From the NCBI RefSeq assembly GCF_016107545.1, contig NZ_JABASS010000007.1, forward strand, positions 62,001 to 126,000: 64,000 nucleotides of DNA, read 5' to 3'. Source of the stretch: Psychrobacter namhaensis. Lineage in GTDB: Bacteria > Pseudomonadota > Gammaproteobacteria > Pseudomonadales > Moraxellaceae. The notes below the pieces were generated by a model. The model had not been told where the DNA came from. It worked only from the letters and a program-made list of their open reading frames with translations, and did no database searches. Positions 46,735 to 56,547 of the stretch are shown in pieces (the stretch's first letter is position 1; each line of letters opens with the position of its first letter). Position numbers and translations under genes: made by a program.

Positions 46735-47838
46735 CTAGTTACTGCGTGCAGAGCCTAAATACTGTACGCGGTCCGTCCCTTCACTGTCTACCAAGTCATT
46801 TGCGCCATTGACCATGTACTGGTCAAAGTCTGCTGCCAACCACAAACTGCCCTGATAAAAACTTTCGGCGTCTGCACGGATATGGCCCATGTTTGGGGTG
46901 CTGCTATCCTGATTGTCAAAGCTTTGGTAGCGGGCGCTAAAATGCGTCAGGATTAAATGCTTGAGGCCGACATTTTGAGCAAACTTACCCACCATCTGCG
47001 CGCTACTATGCATCGGATCAAAGTCTGGATTTTTGGCCTGAATCCTAGTTAAGACGTCAGTCGTATAAGTGGCTTCATGTATTAATAAATCAGCATCCGT
47101 CACCGCAGAACGAAGACAGTCTGGTCTATCGTTATCGCCCGCCACCACGACACGTGTACGCTGCACCTCTTTATCGACATAATCTGCTGAACGCAGTTGC
47201 TGACCATCATCAGTCACCACGTCAAAGCCTTGCTGCAATCTTCCCCACAAACTACTGGCAGAAATACCGGCTGCCATAAGCTTGTTGGTGTTAAGCGAGA
47301 GCCGATGGATATTTTGAGTGATGCCAAAGCCATAAGATGACACACGATGCGACAATGGCGTAATATCTACAGTCAGCTGATGCTGGGAATCTAAAGCGAT
47401 ATCAACCTTACCCGCTTTTGTCTCTAGAACTTCTTCAATTGCTATGAAATCGATAGCAAATGGGAAGTACAGCTCTGTGGTCAGCTTGATAGCCTCAAGT
47501 AACGTAGCAATCGATTTTGGTGCAATGAGGGTAAGCGGCTCGCGGCGCCCTGACATAGCAGCACTCGCCAGCAACCCCGGTAGACCATAGCAATGATCTC
47601 CATGCACATGAGTGATACAAATGGCGCTCAACTGGTGCATGGACAGCTTAGTGTGCAAAAGCTGATGCTGAGTACCTTCGCCGCAGTCAATCAATATCCA
47701 TGGACGCGACTTTTTATGTTGCTGGGCATCACCCGACTTAGATAGATAAGGATTCAGACACTCAATCGCCAACGCCGTCACGTTACGCTGTTTGGTTGGC
47801 ACACCTGCTGATGTGCCTAAAAAGGTTAGCTTTAGCAC
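46735..47838 (-). CDS. rnz: Ribonuclease Z
   Basis: 367 residues (E. coli about 305). It starts with LTFLGTSAGVPTKQRNVTA. The metallo-beta-lactamase zinc motif is THVHGDHCYGLPGLL, the later ligands are in AGDNDRP and LIHEATY, and HFSARYQ is near the C-terminus. It trims tRNA precursors at the 3' end. Small inserts in polar loops account for the extra length. It converges with the DUF815 gene. Confidence 0.93.
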   Translation of the reverse strand: MLKLTFLGTSAGVPTKQRNVTALAIECLNPYLSKSGDAQQHKKSRPWILIDCGEGTQHQLLHTKLSMHQLSAICITHVHGDHCYGLPGLLASAAMSGRREPLTLIAPKSIATLLEAIKLTTELYFPFAIDFIAIEEVLETKAGKVDIALDSQHQLTVDITPLSHRVSSYGFGITQNIHRLSLNTNKLMAAGISASSLWGRLQQGFDVVTDDGQQLRSADYVDKEVQRTRVVVAGDNDRPDCLRSAVTDADLLIHEATYTTDVLTRIQAKNPDFDPMHSSAQMVGKFAQNVGLKHLILTHFSARYQSFDNQDSSTPNMGHIRADAESFYQGSLWLAADFDQYMVNGANDLVDSEGTDRVQYLGSARSN

Positions 47839-47870
47839 AGATGACTTCTCTTATTGATAACATTCACCGG

Positions 47871-48119
47871 CTATGACAATTGGCACATCATGGTTTTTTG
47901 GCCATCAACCATTTGACCACCATTGGCAGTACACTCATTGACCATATTGGACTCGTACGACTTCCAGCCCCCATAAAAGCTGGCCATACATAGCAACACC
48001 ACTAGTATCTTTTGTGTCCACGATTTAATGGAGACCTGCTGCGCATGGATTTTTTGCTTAGAAATATTGCTCTCATTGTCAGACGTTATATTCTTGGCCA
48101 ATTTGTTTTGGTCGCTCAT
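47871..48119 (-). CDS. Small single-pass membrane protein, unknown
   Basis: 82 residues. A polar, Lys-rich N-terminus of about 35 residues is followed by one helix (KILVVLLCMASFYGGW) and a short C-terminal tail with two Cys (NECTANGGQ, MMCQLS) that could form a disulphide in the periplasm. AAGG is 7 bases before the ATG. It lies just upstream of rnz in the same direction (32 bases), so the two may be cotranscribed. I do not recognise the family. Confidence 0.65.
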   Translation of the reverse strand: MSDQNKLAKNITSDNESNISKQKIHAQQVSIKSWTQKILVVLLCMASFYGGWKSYESNMVNECTANGGQMVDGQKTMMCQLS

Positions 48120-48189
48120 GACACTACCTTATTTATACGCTACTGTGTTAGATGTGAATCAAAAACGCTCACCATAGCATATTATATCT

Positions 48190-48858
48190 TTAAAATTGCG
48201 GCGTCCCGCCTTTTTCTTCAGCACGTTTAAAGGCTGGACGTTCTTGACAACGCTTGAGCCAGTTTAATAAATTGGCATATCTGACTTTGTCCATTCCTGC
48301 TCGTGCATTAGACGCTGCTACCACGATATACATTTGTATGTCCGCCGCACTAAACGCTTCACCTGCAAACCAATGATTGTCTTGTAGCTGTTGCTCCATG
48401 AGTTTTAGGTTATTCGTGATGTTGTTATTAATCATTCCATCTTCAACTTGTTTACGAATGCCTTTGCTGATCGGTTTGATAAGCAGGGGTGATCTCTCAA
48501 CCACTTTACTAAACACCAATCGCATGACCAGTGGCGGCATGGCCGAGGCTTCAGCAAAATGCAACCAAAACGTATAGGCTTCCCACGCCGCTTCATTGTC
48601 ATCAGAGGGCTTAAACTGATGCTCGGTATCATAGTGTCTCAGCAGGTACTCAATGATAAAACCTGACTCAGCCAAGGCGCGATCATCGACTTCGAGTACA
48701 GGCGTGTGTCCAAGCGGATGAACTTTCTTGAGGCTTTCAGGAGCAAGGTAGGCTTTCGTACGCTGGTAACTGGTCAGCTGATAGTCCAGCTCCAGCTCTT
48801 CTAATAACCATAAAATACGAAACGAGCGCGAATTGTTTAAATGATGCAGATTTAACAT
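48190..48858 (-). CDS. Glutathione S-transferase family protein
   Basis: 222 residues from the ATG at 48858 (MLNLHHLNNSRSFRILW), which has AGGA 6 bases upstream. The frame to 48903 adds 15 unlikely residues. The thioredoxin-like N-terminal domain has the Ser of NNSRSFRI in the usual glutathione-contact position and PVLEVDDRALAESGFIIEYL (cis-Pro and the Glu-Ser pair). An all-helical C-terminal domain follows. It probably conjugates or reduces with glutathione; the substrate is unknown. It stands upstream of the small membrane protein by 70 bases. Confidence 0.88.
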   Translation of the reverse strand: MLNLHHLNNSRSFRILWLLEELELDYQLTSYQRTKAYLAPESLKKVHPLGHTPVLEVDDRALAESGFIIEYLLRHYDTEHQFKPSDDNEAAWEAYTFWLHFAEASAMPPLVMRLVFSKVVERSPLLIKPISKGIRKQVEDGMINNNITNNLKLMEQQLQDNHWFAGEAFSAADIQMYIVVAASNARAGMDKVRYANLLNWLKRCQERPAFKRAEEKGGTPQF

Positions 48859-49057
48859 AAACCATCCTAGTTTAGGGTGAATAAGCGACAATATTCTATG
48901 CATTATGCATTATAAATAGGGCCACGCATGCAACCAAGCGTGACAGCATTCATATCGATAATAGCGTAATTGCCTCACCTTTAATACGAGACTGTATAGA
49001 TCAATAACAAAAAACAATGTCTAACAAGTCAAACTTAGCTCTTCACGCTAGCCAACC

Positions 49058-50128
49058 TTACTTTGAGTGTAACACTTCAATTTTACGTGTCATCTTATCT
49101 ATTTTTTGCTGATACTTTCTAATTTTACGAAACCGATGCGCCGTTAGTACGCCTTTGATACGACGATTTTTCAGACGCCGACGCGGTGGAAAGCTCCCCA
49201 CTTGTGGTTCGTTGTATCCGTGCAAGCGGTCATCACGCTTACGGGCCCAGTACCCTAGCGCACTATCAGTAATCATCATCAGCAACGCGATAAAAATCAT
49301 GCCGTACATAAATAAAGAGCCACCCTCATCGATACCTTGATGCAAAATAGTGACTGAAAACACAAACAAAAATATCGGCTCAAGGTAACATAAAGTCCCA
49401 AATAATGAGACGGGCAGTTTTTGGCTGGCCACCATGGTCAGTGACATCGCAGCGGTACTGATAATACCTAATAGAGGCAGTAGATACCAAAATTTATCAG
49501 CGGCTATCGCCAACTCAAAACCGCCGTTCAGGTACAACGCAATCAAGACCACAGGCGTCAATAATACAAGATCAGAGATAAGTCCTGTGATTGGTGGCAC
49601 TGCTAATTTGCGGCGTAACAGATAATAAGGCGGATAACCCAAGCAGACAAATAAGGTCGCCCATGATATTGCGCCATATTGCACGACATCATATACGATA
49701 CCGACGCCCGCACATATCGTGGCAATCCATTGCAGCAGACTCATGTTTTCATTATAAAAAAACCGGCCAACCATAATCATAATCATGGGGTATAAAAAGT
49801 AACCCAACGTCACCTCAAGACCCAAATCATTGACTGGTGCCCACATAAATATCCAAATTTGCGCACCCAATATCGGCGTGGGTAATATAAATAACACCCA
49901 TTCTTTAGGTGTTTTCAGTGTTCTTAAATAGTCAAAAATATGCTGCCATTGCTTTAATACACTGACCAGTAATACCAAACTAAACAGCATCATCAATACG
50001 CGCCACGAAGCGACTTGCGTACCTGATAACGGCTGCATCAGCAACCCGAATAAAAACAGCAATGAGTATAAAAAATTGGCAGCCACCGCAGCGATGGTGC
50101 CTTGCGACGTCTGATTGGTAGTAAGCAT
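49058..50128 (-). CDS. EamA/RarD-like drug-metabolite transporter
   Basis: About 356 residues from the ATG at 50128 (MLTTNQTSQGTIAAVAANFL), with AAGG 8 bases upstream; the frame runs up to 50182. Ten predicted helices with the RarD-type opening (FLYSLLFLFGLLMQPLSGTQ, then VASWRVLMMLFSLVLLV) and the YPMIMIMVGRFFYNENM segment. The substrate is unknown. The C-terminus is a strongly basic cytoplasmic tail of about 45 residues (RRRLKNRRIKG, RKIRKYQQKIDK), unusual for the family. It lies downstream of gyrA but is separated by a terminator. Confidence 0.83.
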   Translation of the reverse strand: MLTTNQTSQGTIAAVAANFLYSLLFLFGLLMQPLSGTQVASWRVLMMLFSLVLLVSVLKQWQHIFDYLRTLKTPKEWVLFILPTPILGAQIWIFMWAPVNDLGLEVTLGYFLYPMIMIMVGRFFYNENMSLLQWIATICAGVGIVYDVVQYGAISWATLFVCLGYPPYYLLRRKLAVPPITGLISDLVLLTPVVLIALYLNGGFELAIAADKFWYLLPLLGIISTAAMSLTMVASQKLPVSLFGTLCYLEPIFLFVFSVTILHQGIDEGGSLFMYGMIFIALLMMITDSALGYWARKRDDRLHGYNEPQVGSFPPRRRLKNRRIKGVLTAHRFRKIRKYQQKIDKMTRKIEVLHSK

Positions 50129-50180
50129 AACAACGACCTTTAAAAATTGGTGCACTTTTTTGGCAATTTTAGAAAAAAAC

Positions 50181-50213
50181 AAAAGCCTCCGACGCTAACG
50201 TCAGAGGCTTTTT
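50181..50213 (-). terminator. Terminator after gyrA
   Basis: AAAAGCCTC and GAGGCTTTT flank an inner GACG-CTAA-CGTC stem with one mismatch, and a T run follows on the minus strand. It lies about 60 bases beyond the gyrA stop. Confidence 0.88.
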
Positions 50214-50271
50214 CTAGAACAGTAAAACGAGACTGACCAGTTAATTACTGAGACAGTGAGTCGTTATGGTT

Positions 50272-52983
50272 TCATTCATTGTCATTGGCAATATCGATCG
50301 AGTCGTTAACATCCGTCGTCGCTGTGGTACCAGCCGCCGCATTAACCTCTACCTGCTCCTGCCCTTCCACATCAAATGTACCGTCTTCTTTCATGGCTTC
50401 GATGAGTTCATCGTCATTCTCTTCGTGTTCCACACGTGCCATAGCGACCAATTTTTCATCTTTTGATAGACGGATTAGCGTGACACCCTGTGTGTTACGC
50501 CCAGAGCTAGCAACATGCTCAACTGGTGTGCGTACTAGCGTGCCTTTATCTGAGATTAAGATAATGTCGTCTTCAGGCTCAACTTTAGTAGCGCGGACTA
50601 AGGCTCCATTACGCTGACTGGTCTTGATGGCGATAACGCCACCCCCACCGCGATTTTGGGTATTGAACTCATCGATAAAGGTACGTTTACCAAAGCCGTT
50701 TTCACAAGCGATCAAGATTTCGCGTACATCATCTTCGATAACCACCAATGACTTGATAAACTCATCATCCGCCAAGCGCATACCACGTACGCCTTTTGCC
50801 GTACGACCCATAGAGCGCGCATCATTCTCATCAAAACGAATGGCTTTACCGCTTGAGGCAAACAACATGACCTCTTGACTGCCATTGGTGATACGAGCGC
50901 TCACCAGCTTATCGCCATCTTCTAGACCAACAGCTATCAGGCCGTTAGAGCGAATACTTGCGAATTGCTCAAGCTCAACGCGCTTGACCGTTCCATTGGC
51001 TGTCGCAAAAAACACAAAGTGACCGCTGACTTCATCAGACATTTGCGGAATTGGCAGTATCGTGGTGACCGTTTCATCACCATTCAAGCCAATTAAGTTG
51101 ACCAATGGACGACCACGAGCGCCGCGACTGGCAATCGGCACTTCAAAACCACGTAAACTAAAGACGCGGCCACTATCTGTGAAGCACAGCACTGTCGCAT
51201 GCGTTGATGTGACTACCAGATGATCAATCACATCATCTTCTTTCATTGCGGTTGCTGATTTGCCTTTTCCGCCACGTTTTTGTGCAACATAATCATCGAT
51301 CGGCTGGGTTTTGGCATAGCCAGTACGCGACACGGTCATGACGACGGTTTGCTCAGGAATCAAGTCTTCACGGTTAAAGTCAGTACGTGAATCGATAATA
51401 TCTGTACGACGCTCATCACCGAAGTTATCACGAATCTCAATCATCTCGTTAGAGATAATGGTCATTAGCTTATCAAAATCGCCAAGGATAGACTCTAAAT
51501 GAGCGATTTCACGTAGCAAATCCTGATATTCTTCGGTCAATTTGTCTTGCTCAAGGCCCGTCAAACGATGCAACTGCATATCTAAAATGGCATTGACCTG
51601 CTCAAGTGACAAACGATAGCGTTCTTCACCTTCTATTAAGCCGAACGGTGCTTTAGGGTCCTCGCCTTCGATAAAGTCAGGACGCACAGATTGGCTGCCA
51701 GCTGCCGTGAGCATCGCAACGACGCTACCTGAGCCCCAAGTGTTGTTCAGCAGGCTTTCACGTGCCAAGCCGCGGTTTGCAGACGCTTTAATCGTTGCAA
51801 TAATATCATCAATATTCGCTAATGCGACGGTCAAACCTTCGAGCAGGTGACCACGTACGCGGGCTTTATTCAACTCATAAATCGTACGGCGCGTCACGAC
51901 TTCTTGACGATGACGGACAAATGCAGCGATGAGCTGACGCAAGGTCAATAGCTTTGGCTGACCATTATCGAGCGCCACCATATTGATACTGAAGCTAGAC
52001 TCAAGCGGGGTTTGTAGGAATAAGTTATTGACGATTACTTCGGCTGTTTCGCCGCGACGCAAGTCAATAGCGATACGCATGCCGTCTTTATCAGACTCAT
52101 CACGAATCTCGGTGATGCCTTCGATTTTTTTATCACGCACAAGCTCAGCAATACGCTCGATGAGCTTGGCTTTATTGGCTTGATAAGGAACTTCAGTGAA
52201 TACAATACGCTCGCGATCACGGTTGACACCTGTATCACTCATGGGCTCGATATGATAGCGACCACGAATATGCAGGCGACCTTTGCCCGTACGATAGGCG
52301 TCTAAAATACCCGCACGACCATAGATAATACCGCCTGTTGGGAAGTCAGGGCCTGAGATGTGTGACATCAGCTCTTCAGCCGAAACTTGTGGATTTTGGG
52401 CATAGGCCAAACAAGCATTGATCACTTCGGTCAGATTATGCGGCGCCATATTGGTGGCCATACCGACCGCAATACCAGTGGCCCCATTGACCAATAAGTT
52501 CGGAATACGCGCTGGCATCACGCTTGGCATCCGCTCAGAACCATCGTAGTTGTCTTCCCAATCGACCGTGTCTTTGTCCAAATCAGCGAGCATCTGATGG
52601 GTCAGCTTGGTCATACGTACTTCGGTATAACGCATCGCCGCCGGTGGATCATCATCAATCGAGCCAAAGTTACCTTGACCATCAACCATCGGATAACGCA
52701 AACTAAAATCCTGCGCCATCCGCACGATCGCATCATAGACCGCACTATCGCCATGCGGGTGATACTTACCGATGACATCACCAACCACACGTGCCGATTT
52801 CTTATAAGGCTTATTATAGTCATTAGATAACACGTGCATGGCGTACATCACACGGCGGTGTACAGGCTTGAACCCATCACGCACATCAGGCAGCGCACGC
52901 GAGACAATCACGCTCATCGCATAATCCAGATAGGATTGCTTTAATTCATCTACGATGCCAATAGGACTGACCGATTCGCTCAT
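50272..52983 (-). CDS. gyrA: DNA gyrase subunit A
   Basis: 903 residues. I take the ATG at 52983 because AGGAG is 5 bases upstream and the protein then starts [19 protein letters not shown]; a GTG at 53001 is the alternative. The catalytic Tyr119 lies in MRYTEVRM. The quinolone-determining segment [15 protein letters not shown] keeps Ser80 and Asp84, the sensitive-type residues (Ser83 and Asp87 in E. coli). The C-terminal beta-pinwheel has the GyrA-box QKRGGKGKS. An acidic tail ends the protein. It introduces negative supercoils with GyrB. A small hairpin (53060-53079) lies in the leader. Confidence 0.97.
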   Translation of the reverse strand: MSESVSPIGIVDELKQSYLDYAMSVIVSRALPDVRDGFKPVHRRVMYAMHVLSNDYNKPYKKSARVVGDVIGKYHPHGDSAVYDAIVRMAQDFSLRYPMVDGQGNFGSIDDDPPAAMRYTEVRMTKLTHQMLADLDKDTVDWEDNYDGSERMPSVMPARIPNLLVNGATGIAVGMATNMAPHNLTEVINACLAYAQNPQVSAEELMSHISGPDFPTGGIIYGRAGILDAYRTGKGRLHIRGRYHIEPMSDTGVNRDRERIVFTEVPYQANKAKLIERIAELVRDKKIEGITEIRDESDKDGMRIAIDLRRGETAEVIVNNLFLQTPLESSFSINMVALDNGQPKLLTLRQLIAAFVRHRQEVVTRRTIYELNKARVRGHLLEGLTVALANIDDIIATIKASANRGLARESLLNNTWGSGSVVAMLTAAGSQSVRPDFIEGEDPKAPFGLIEGEERYRLSLEQVNAILDMQLHRLTGLEQDKLTEEYQDLLREIAHLESILGDFDKLMTIISNEMIEIRDNFGDERRTDIIDSRTDFNREDLIPEQTVVMTVSRTGYAKTQPIDDYVAQKRGGKGKSATAMKEDDVIDHLVVTSTHATVLCFTDSGRVFSLRGFEVPIASRGARGRPLVNLIGLNGDETVTTILPIPQMSDEVSGHFVFFATANGTVKRVELEQFASIRSNGLIAVGLEDGDKLVSARITNGSQEVMLFASSGKAIRFDENDARSMGRTAKGVRGMRLADDEFIKSLVVIEDDVREILIACENGFGKRTFIDEFNTQNRGGGGVIAIKTSQRNGALVRATKVEPEDDIILISDKGTLVRTPVEHVASSGRNTQGVTLIRLSKDEKLVAMARVEHEENDDELIEAMKEDGTFDVEGQEQVEVNAAAGTTATTDVNDSIDIANDNE

Positions 52984-53277
52984 ATACACTCCTTCACTCA
53001 CATTCTTTTTCTAATGCTGACACTTTTACTTGAGACACTCATGAGCTACACAAAAATACAGCTGCATCAATACGCAGCTCTTATCAAAATATAGACCACA
53101 AAAAAACACTGCTAAGCGTGCAAAACAATAGGAAAATGGCGATAGTTTTAATGTTTAATAAAAGAAGCTATTTTAGCACAAAATTGCTGATTTAGGGGTA
53201 TCTGACTGTCATTAAAAACAAGCCACACGGTTCATTTCCAGTGATATTTTGAATAACTAACACAGGCTAAAGTAATC

Positions 53278-53457
53278 CTAATGGCAGGTTTTTTTTGATT
53301 GACTGATTTTGCCGTTTTTACAAACAAACTTACCATCTTTTGAGCAGTGCGATACCCCGCCCATCTTGCCTGAGCAAGGGGTATTTTTGGCCTGTGCTTG
53401 ACTGATAGGCAAGGTAATAAAGGCAAACACAAGTAGTGACAGTAGCATCGATTTCAT
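53278..53457 (-). CDS. Small secreted cysteine-rich protein (YdcA-like)
   Basis: 59 residues from the ATG at 53457, with GAGAG upstream. A signal peptide (MKSMLLSLLVFAFITLPISQ, cut near AQA) leaves about 35 residues with four Cys: TPCSGKMGGVSHCSKDG, then KFVCKNGKISQSKKTC. This matches small periplasmic proteins of the E. coli YdcA type as I remember them; no function is established. The frame extends upstream to 53652 into the neighbouring gene, but that part is not credible. Two disulphides are likely. Confidence 0.75.
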   Translation of the reverse strand: MKSMLLSLLVFAFITLPISQAQAKNTPCSGKMGGVSHCSKDGKFVCKNGKISQSKKTCH

Positions 53458-53566
53458 ATTTTCTCTCTTGTTAAGTATTGAACTACCTACATTAAAAAAC
53501 TGCATCCAGTGGACACAGTCTTCTTGAAATAACTCACATGCGAATAATTTATAGCATTTGACTACA

Positions 53567-55267
53567 TTACGTTGGGTTAGCACTTTGATTAAAATTTTGC
53601 TCAAAGAACTCACGAGTGGCTTGCGTACAGGCAGTGCTAACGAGACCAGCATGATAGGTACTAAGTACCGCCACTTGCGCTGCTTGCTGGGCTTCTACTT
53701 CACTGCCACCATTTTCAATCACTTGCTGAGCAGCATTGTTACCCACCAATTGAACCGTGCTTGCAAAGTTCGCTTGAACATTATCGATGGTGTTACTCAT
53801 CATCCATGAGTTACTCATCGCTGAACCAATGGGGATCACTGTACTCTGATCACGATCATCATCGTTTGTGGCATCCACATCGAGTACCGTTACATTCAGA
53901 TTTGGATTTTGGGCACTTGCTTGTTGCAGTATCGCCGCCATTGACCCCGTATTTAGGTCATAAAACACGGTTGGATCTTGATTACCTCCACAAATCAGCG
54001 TCGGCATAGTTGGGATATAACCACGCAAATCATTGTCTTTTAGCGCACGGCGCAGCTCGTTTTGTGGATTCTCTGCTGGCAAAAGCCCCGTTCTAGCCAG
54101 CAGGTTATCAGGATTGGTTTGTACATCCGCTAAATAATTGGCACGATAACTGGTTTGAACCAAGTAGTTTTTATCAGCAAAACCAAAACCACTCTCGTTA
54201 GCAGTGGTTTCAAATAAAGCAGTTTTTGGTAATTTTCCTGCTGTTATTAGCGCCTCAAAGCTCATGGTGTTTGGCAAGTTCGTACCTGCATATTGACTGG
54301 TAAACAGCTCGGTTGGATTGCGGTATATTTTGCCCTCTACATTTTGTAAGCTTCTTGCCAATAGGGGCGCAAAAGCTGTCGCACCAATATTAACATTGCC
54401 GGAGAATATTGCATCTCCAAAAGCGGCAAGCGCGTACGGTCCTGACGATGGGGCAATCGCAGTGACAGGTTTATTTTGTTGCTCAAGTAGCTGTGCGGTT
54501 GCCATGGCGACATGGCCGCCTTGTGAATAACCTGTGAGAAATAGCTTGCCAGAATCTTTGACGTTTAAGTAGTTGGCATTATTGGCTGCTTGTTGCTGCT
54601 TAATAATGGTTCGCGCTGTATCTAAAGCGGTAACCATTTCCTCCGATTGCTGCTTGGCATTAAGATACGGGTGGTAATCAAGATCTGAATCATCGTAACC
54701 AGCATAATTGGGGACTACAACGATATAGCCTTGAGCGGCAAAGTTGGCCGCTATCAACGTGGCACGCACCCCTGCTGGGTTATCAAGATTACCTACCTGT
54801 GTGAAGTCATAATATCTTTCTGTAGCGGTGCCATGGGCATGCAGCAATATCGGTCGATCACCTTGGCAATCGGCATCAGTACCACTTGGCAGCATGAGCG
54901 CACCCGTAGCATTAGTGGCTTCACCTGCTGAGCCTTTGGTTGGGTAACTGATTTTTTCGACCGTGACACCACACTTAGCATCTGGAGTAACTGCTTTGCC
55001 GATGGCTGAAGCGTCTTGTAGTGCATCATCTATATCATCAGCATCAAAGGTAGCTACTGACTTAACGCTAGTTGAATAAGTAAACCTTTCATTGTCATCA
55101 TCCCCGCAACCAACCAGCAGTAAACTACTGGCAATGGCTACCGATAATAGACAACGTGACATGGTTGGTGGGCGAATAGTTGGTGGACGAGTAATACTAG
55201 AGGTTGAGAAACGAGTGTTACCAGCAGGTTTGGCGCTTGTACCGGTGGCAGGTTTTAGTTTTATCAT
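53567..55267 (-). CDS. Lipoprotein alpha/beta hydrolase (secretory lipase-like)
   Basis: 566 residues. The fold is shown by LLHAHGTATERYYDF (oxyanion region), IVVVPNYAGYDDS and the nucleophile in LTGYSQGGHVAMA; LICGGNQDPTV holds a likely acidic residue. It resembles the lipase/esterase group that includes fungal secretory lipases. A hydrophobic stretch ending LLLVGCGDDDN is a lipobox. About 35 polar residues precede MSRCLLS, where a lipoprotein signal would normally begin; yet the ATG at 55267 has AAGGA 8 bases upstream, while the internal ATG (55162) has none. The substrate is unknown. Confidence 0.82.
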   Translation of the reverse strand: MIKLKPATGTSAKPAGNTRFSTSSITRPPTIRPPTMSRCLLSVAIASSLLLVGCGDDDNERFTYSTSVKSVATFDADDIDDALQDASAIGKAVTPDAKCGVTVEKISYPTKGSAGEATNATGALMLPSGTDADCQGDRPILLHAHGTATERYYDFTQVGNLDNPAGVRATLIAANFAAQGYIVVVPNYAGYDDSDLDYHPYLNAKQQSEEMVTALDTARTIIKQQQAANNANYLNVKDSGKLFLTGYSQGGHVAMATAQLLEQQNKPVTAIAPSSGPYALAAFGDAIFSGNVNIGATAFAPLLARSLQNVEGKIYRNPTELFTSQYAGTNLPNTMSFEALITAGKLPKTALFETTANESGFGFADKNYLVQTSYRANYLADVQTNPDNLLARTGLLPAENPQNELRRALKDNDLRGYIPTMPTLICGGNQDPTVFYDLNTGSMAAILQQASAQNPNLNVTVLDVDATNDDDRDQSTVIPIGSAMSNSWMMSNTIDNVQANFASTVQLVGNNAAQQVIENGGSEVEAQQAAQVAVLSTYHAGLVSTACTQATREFFEQNFNQSANPT

Positions 55268-55581
55268 AATTGCTATCCTTAGCAGTAAAAAGTCATATGT
55301 TTGCTGCGAGTCCTTGGCAGTCAGTCATTTCAGTTTGATAGACCCTTTTAATCAATAACTATTCTTGAACACTTATCATTGAAGCCTACTCAAGAACAAT
55401 TGTTTCTGAAACCTTACTATTTATACCGTAAAAAATGATGAAAAGCCACTGGAAAACATGTACTTGGTAACCCCTTTATTCTTTATAGAAAAATACTACC
55501 AGTCGTTGAACAGTCCTAGCTTAGCTATTGTCTTTGTTGTACGATGTTCCAAAATACAACTCTGGTACAGACAGTTTCCCT
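55268..55581. other. Divergent intergenic region lipase / cmoM
   Basis: 314 AT-rich bases with promoters expected in both directions. No convincing hexamer pair, hairpin or small gene was recognised. A TTG-initiated extension of the downstream frame enters it at 55528 but has no ribosome-binding site. Confidence 0.4.
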
Positions 55582-56469
55582 ATGCAAACGAGCCATGAAA
55601 ATACAAAGAAAAATGAAAATCAATTGATAGATGCATCAAAAGCGACTCAACAAGAAGACATACGCACTGATCGAAGCTTTGACGCCATTGCTGATCATTT
55701 TGAAAAAAAGGTGTACGGTGGTTTAAAAGGTGACATTCGCTTGGCTGTATTGCGCCGTGATATTTTTGAGTATAGTACGCAGATGCATCAAAAACTTGGA
55801 CGACCTTTACGTATTTTAGATGTGGGTGCAGGGCTTGCACAGATTGCGATTGAGCTTGCTACGCAAGGTCATAGCGTGGTGATCAATGATATTTCAGCCA
55901 ATATGCTTGAAAAAGCGCAAGCGCGCGTGGCACAAACAGATAAAGACTGGGATCTTAAAGACTTAGATATCACCTGGTATGTTTGCCCCTATCAAGCGCT
56001 GCAAGACAAGTTAGCAAAAGATACAAATAAGTTTGATTTGATCATGTCGCATGCTTTGCTTGAATGGCTAGCCGAGCCAGCAAAGGTCATGGACTTTTTT
56101 GATCAGTATCTAACAGATGATGGGGCGCTATCCTTATGTTTTTATAATCCAGCGAGCTTTGATTATCGCAACCTCATCATGGGTAACTTTAATTTACTCG
56201 ACAATACGGACTATAAGGCTGACAACAAAAAAAGTCTGACGCCCAACCATCCCGTTGCCAAAGAAGAGGTAGAGTCATGGTTGGCCGCGCACCATTATCA
56301 CGTTGTGCTTACCAGTGGTCTGCGCGTGTTTCATGATTATGCACCGCTAAAACGCGGGGGCCACAATGACCCTGATGCCGTGATACGGATGGAGCTGCGC
56401 TATTCACAACAAGAGCCGTACAAATGGCTCGGGCGTTATTTGCACATACTAGCCGCTCGGCACGCTTAA
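55582..56469 (+). CDS. cmoM: CmoM-like tRNA methyltransferase
   Basis: 295 residues from the ATG at 55582 (a TTG at 55528 is the alternative; neither has a strong ribosome-binding site). The SAM-binding motif is LRILDVGAGLAQIAIELA. The strong family matches are RSFDAIADHFEKKVYGGLKG, SHALLEWLAEPAKVM, LCFYNPASFDYRNLIMGNFN, RVFHDYAPLKRGG and QEPYKWLGRYLHI, which parallel E. coli CmoM (SmtA). CmoM methyl-esterifies 5-carboxymethoxyuridine at the tRNA wobble position. About 35 polar residues precede the domain. It is monocistronic. Confidence 0.85.
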   Translation: MQTSHENTKKNENQLIDASKATQQEDIRTDRSFDAIADHFEKKVYGGLKGDIRLAVLRRDIFEYSTQMHQKLGRPLRILDVGAGLAQIAIELATQGHSVVINDISANMLEKAQARVAQTDKDWDLKDLDITWYVCPYQALQDKLAKDTNKFDLIMSHALLEWLAEPAKVMDFFDQYLTDDGALSLCFYNPASFDYRNLIMGNFNLLDNTDYKADNKKSLTPNHPVAKEEVESWLAAHHYHVVLTSGLRVFHDYAPLKRGGHNDPDAVIRMELRYSQQEPYKWLGRYLHILAARHA

Positions 56470-56547
56470 GCGTGATGACGCACTCTCGCTCAGGCAAAGT
56501 TTTATAACACTTCTGTTAGTGCGCTTTTTTACACGCTTTCACAACCG

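Noticed and set aside
52713-52755. Quinolone-resistance substitution in gyrA
   Set aside because: The QRDR retains Ser and Asp at the two key positions, the sensitive type.
53458-53652. 65-residue extension of the small cysteine-rich protein
   Set aside because: It overlaps the lipase gene end and precedes a clean signal peptide; the ATG at 53457 is the sensible start.
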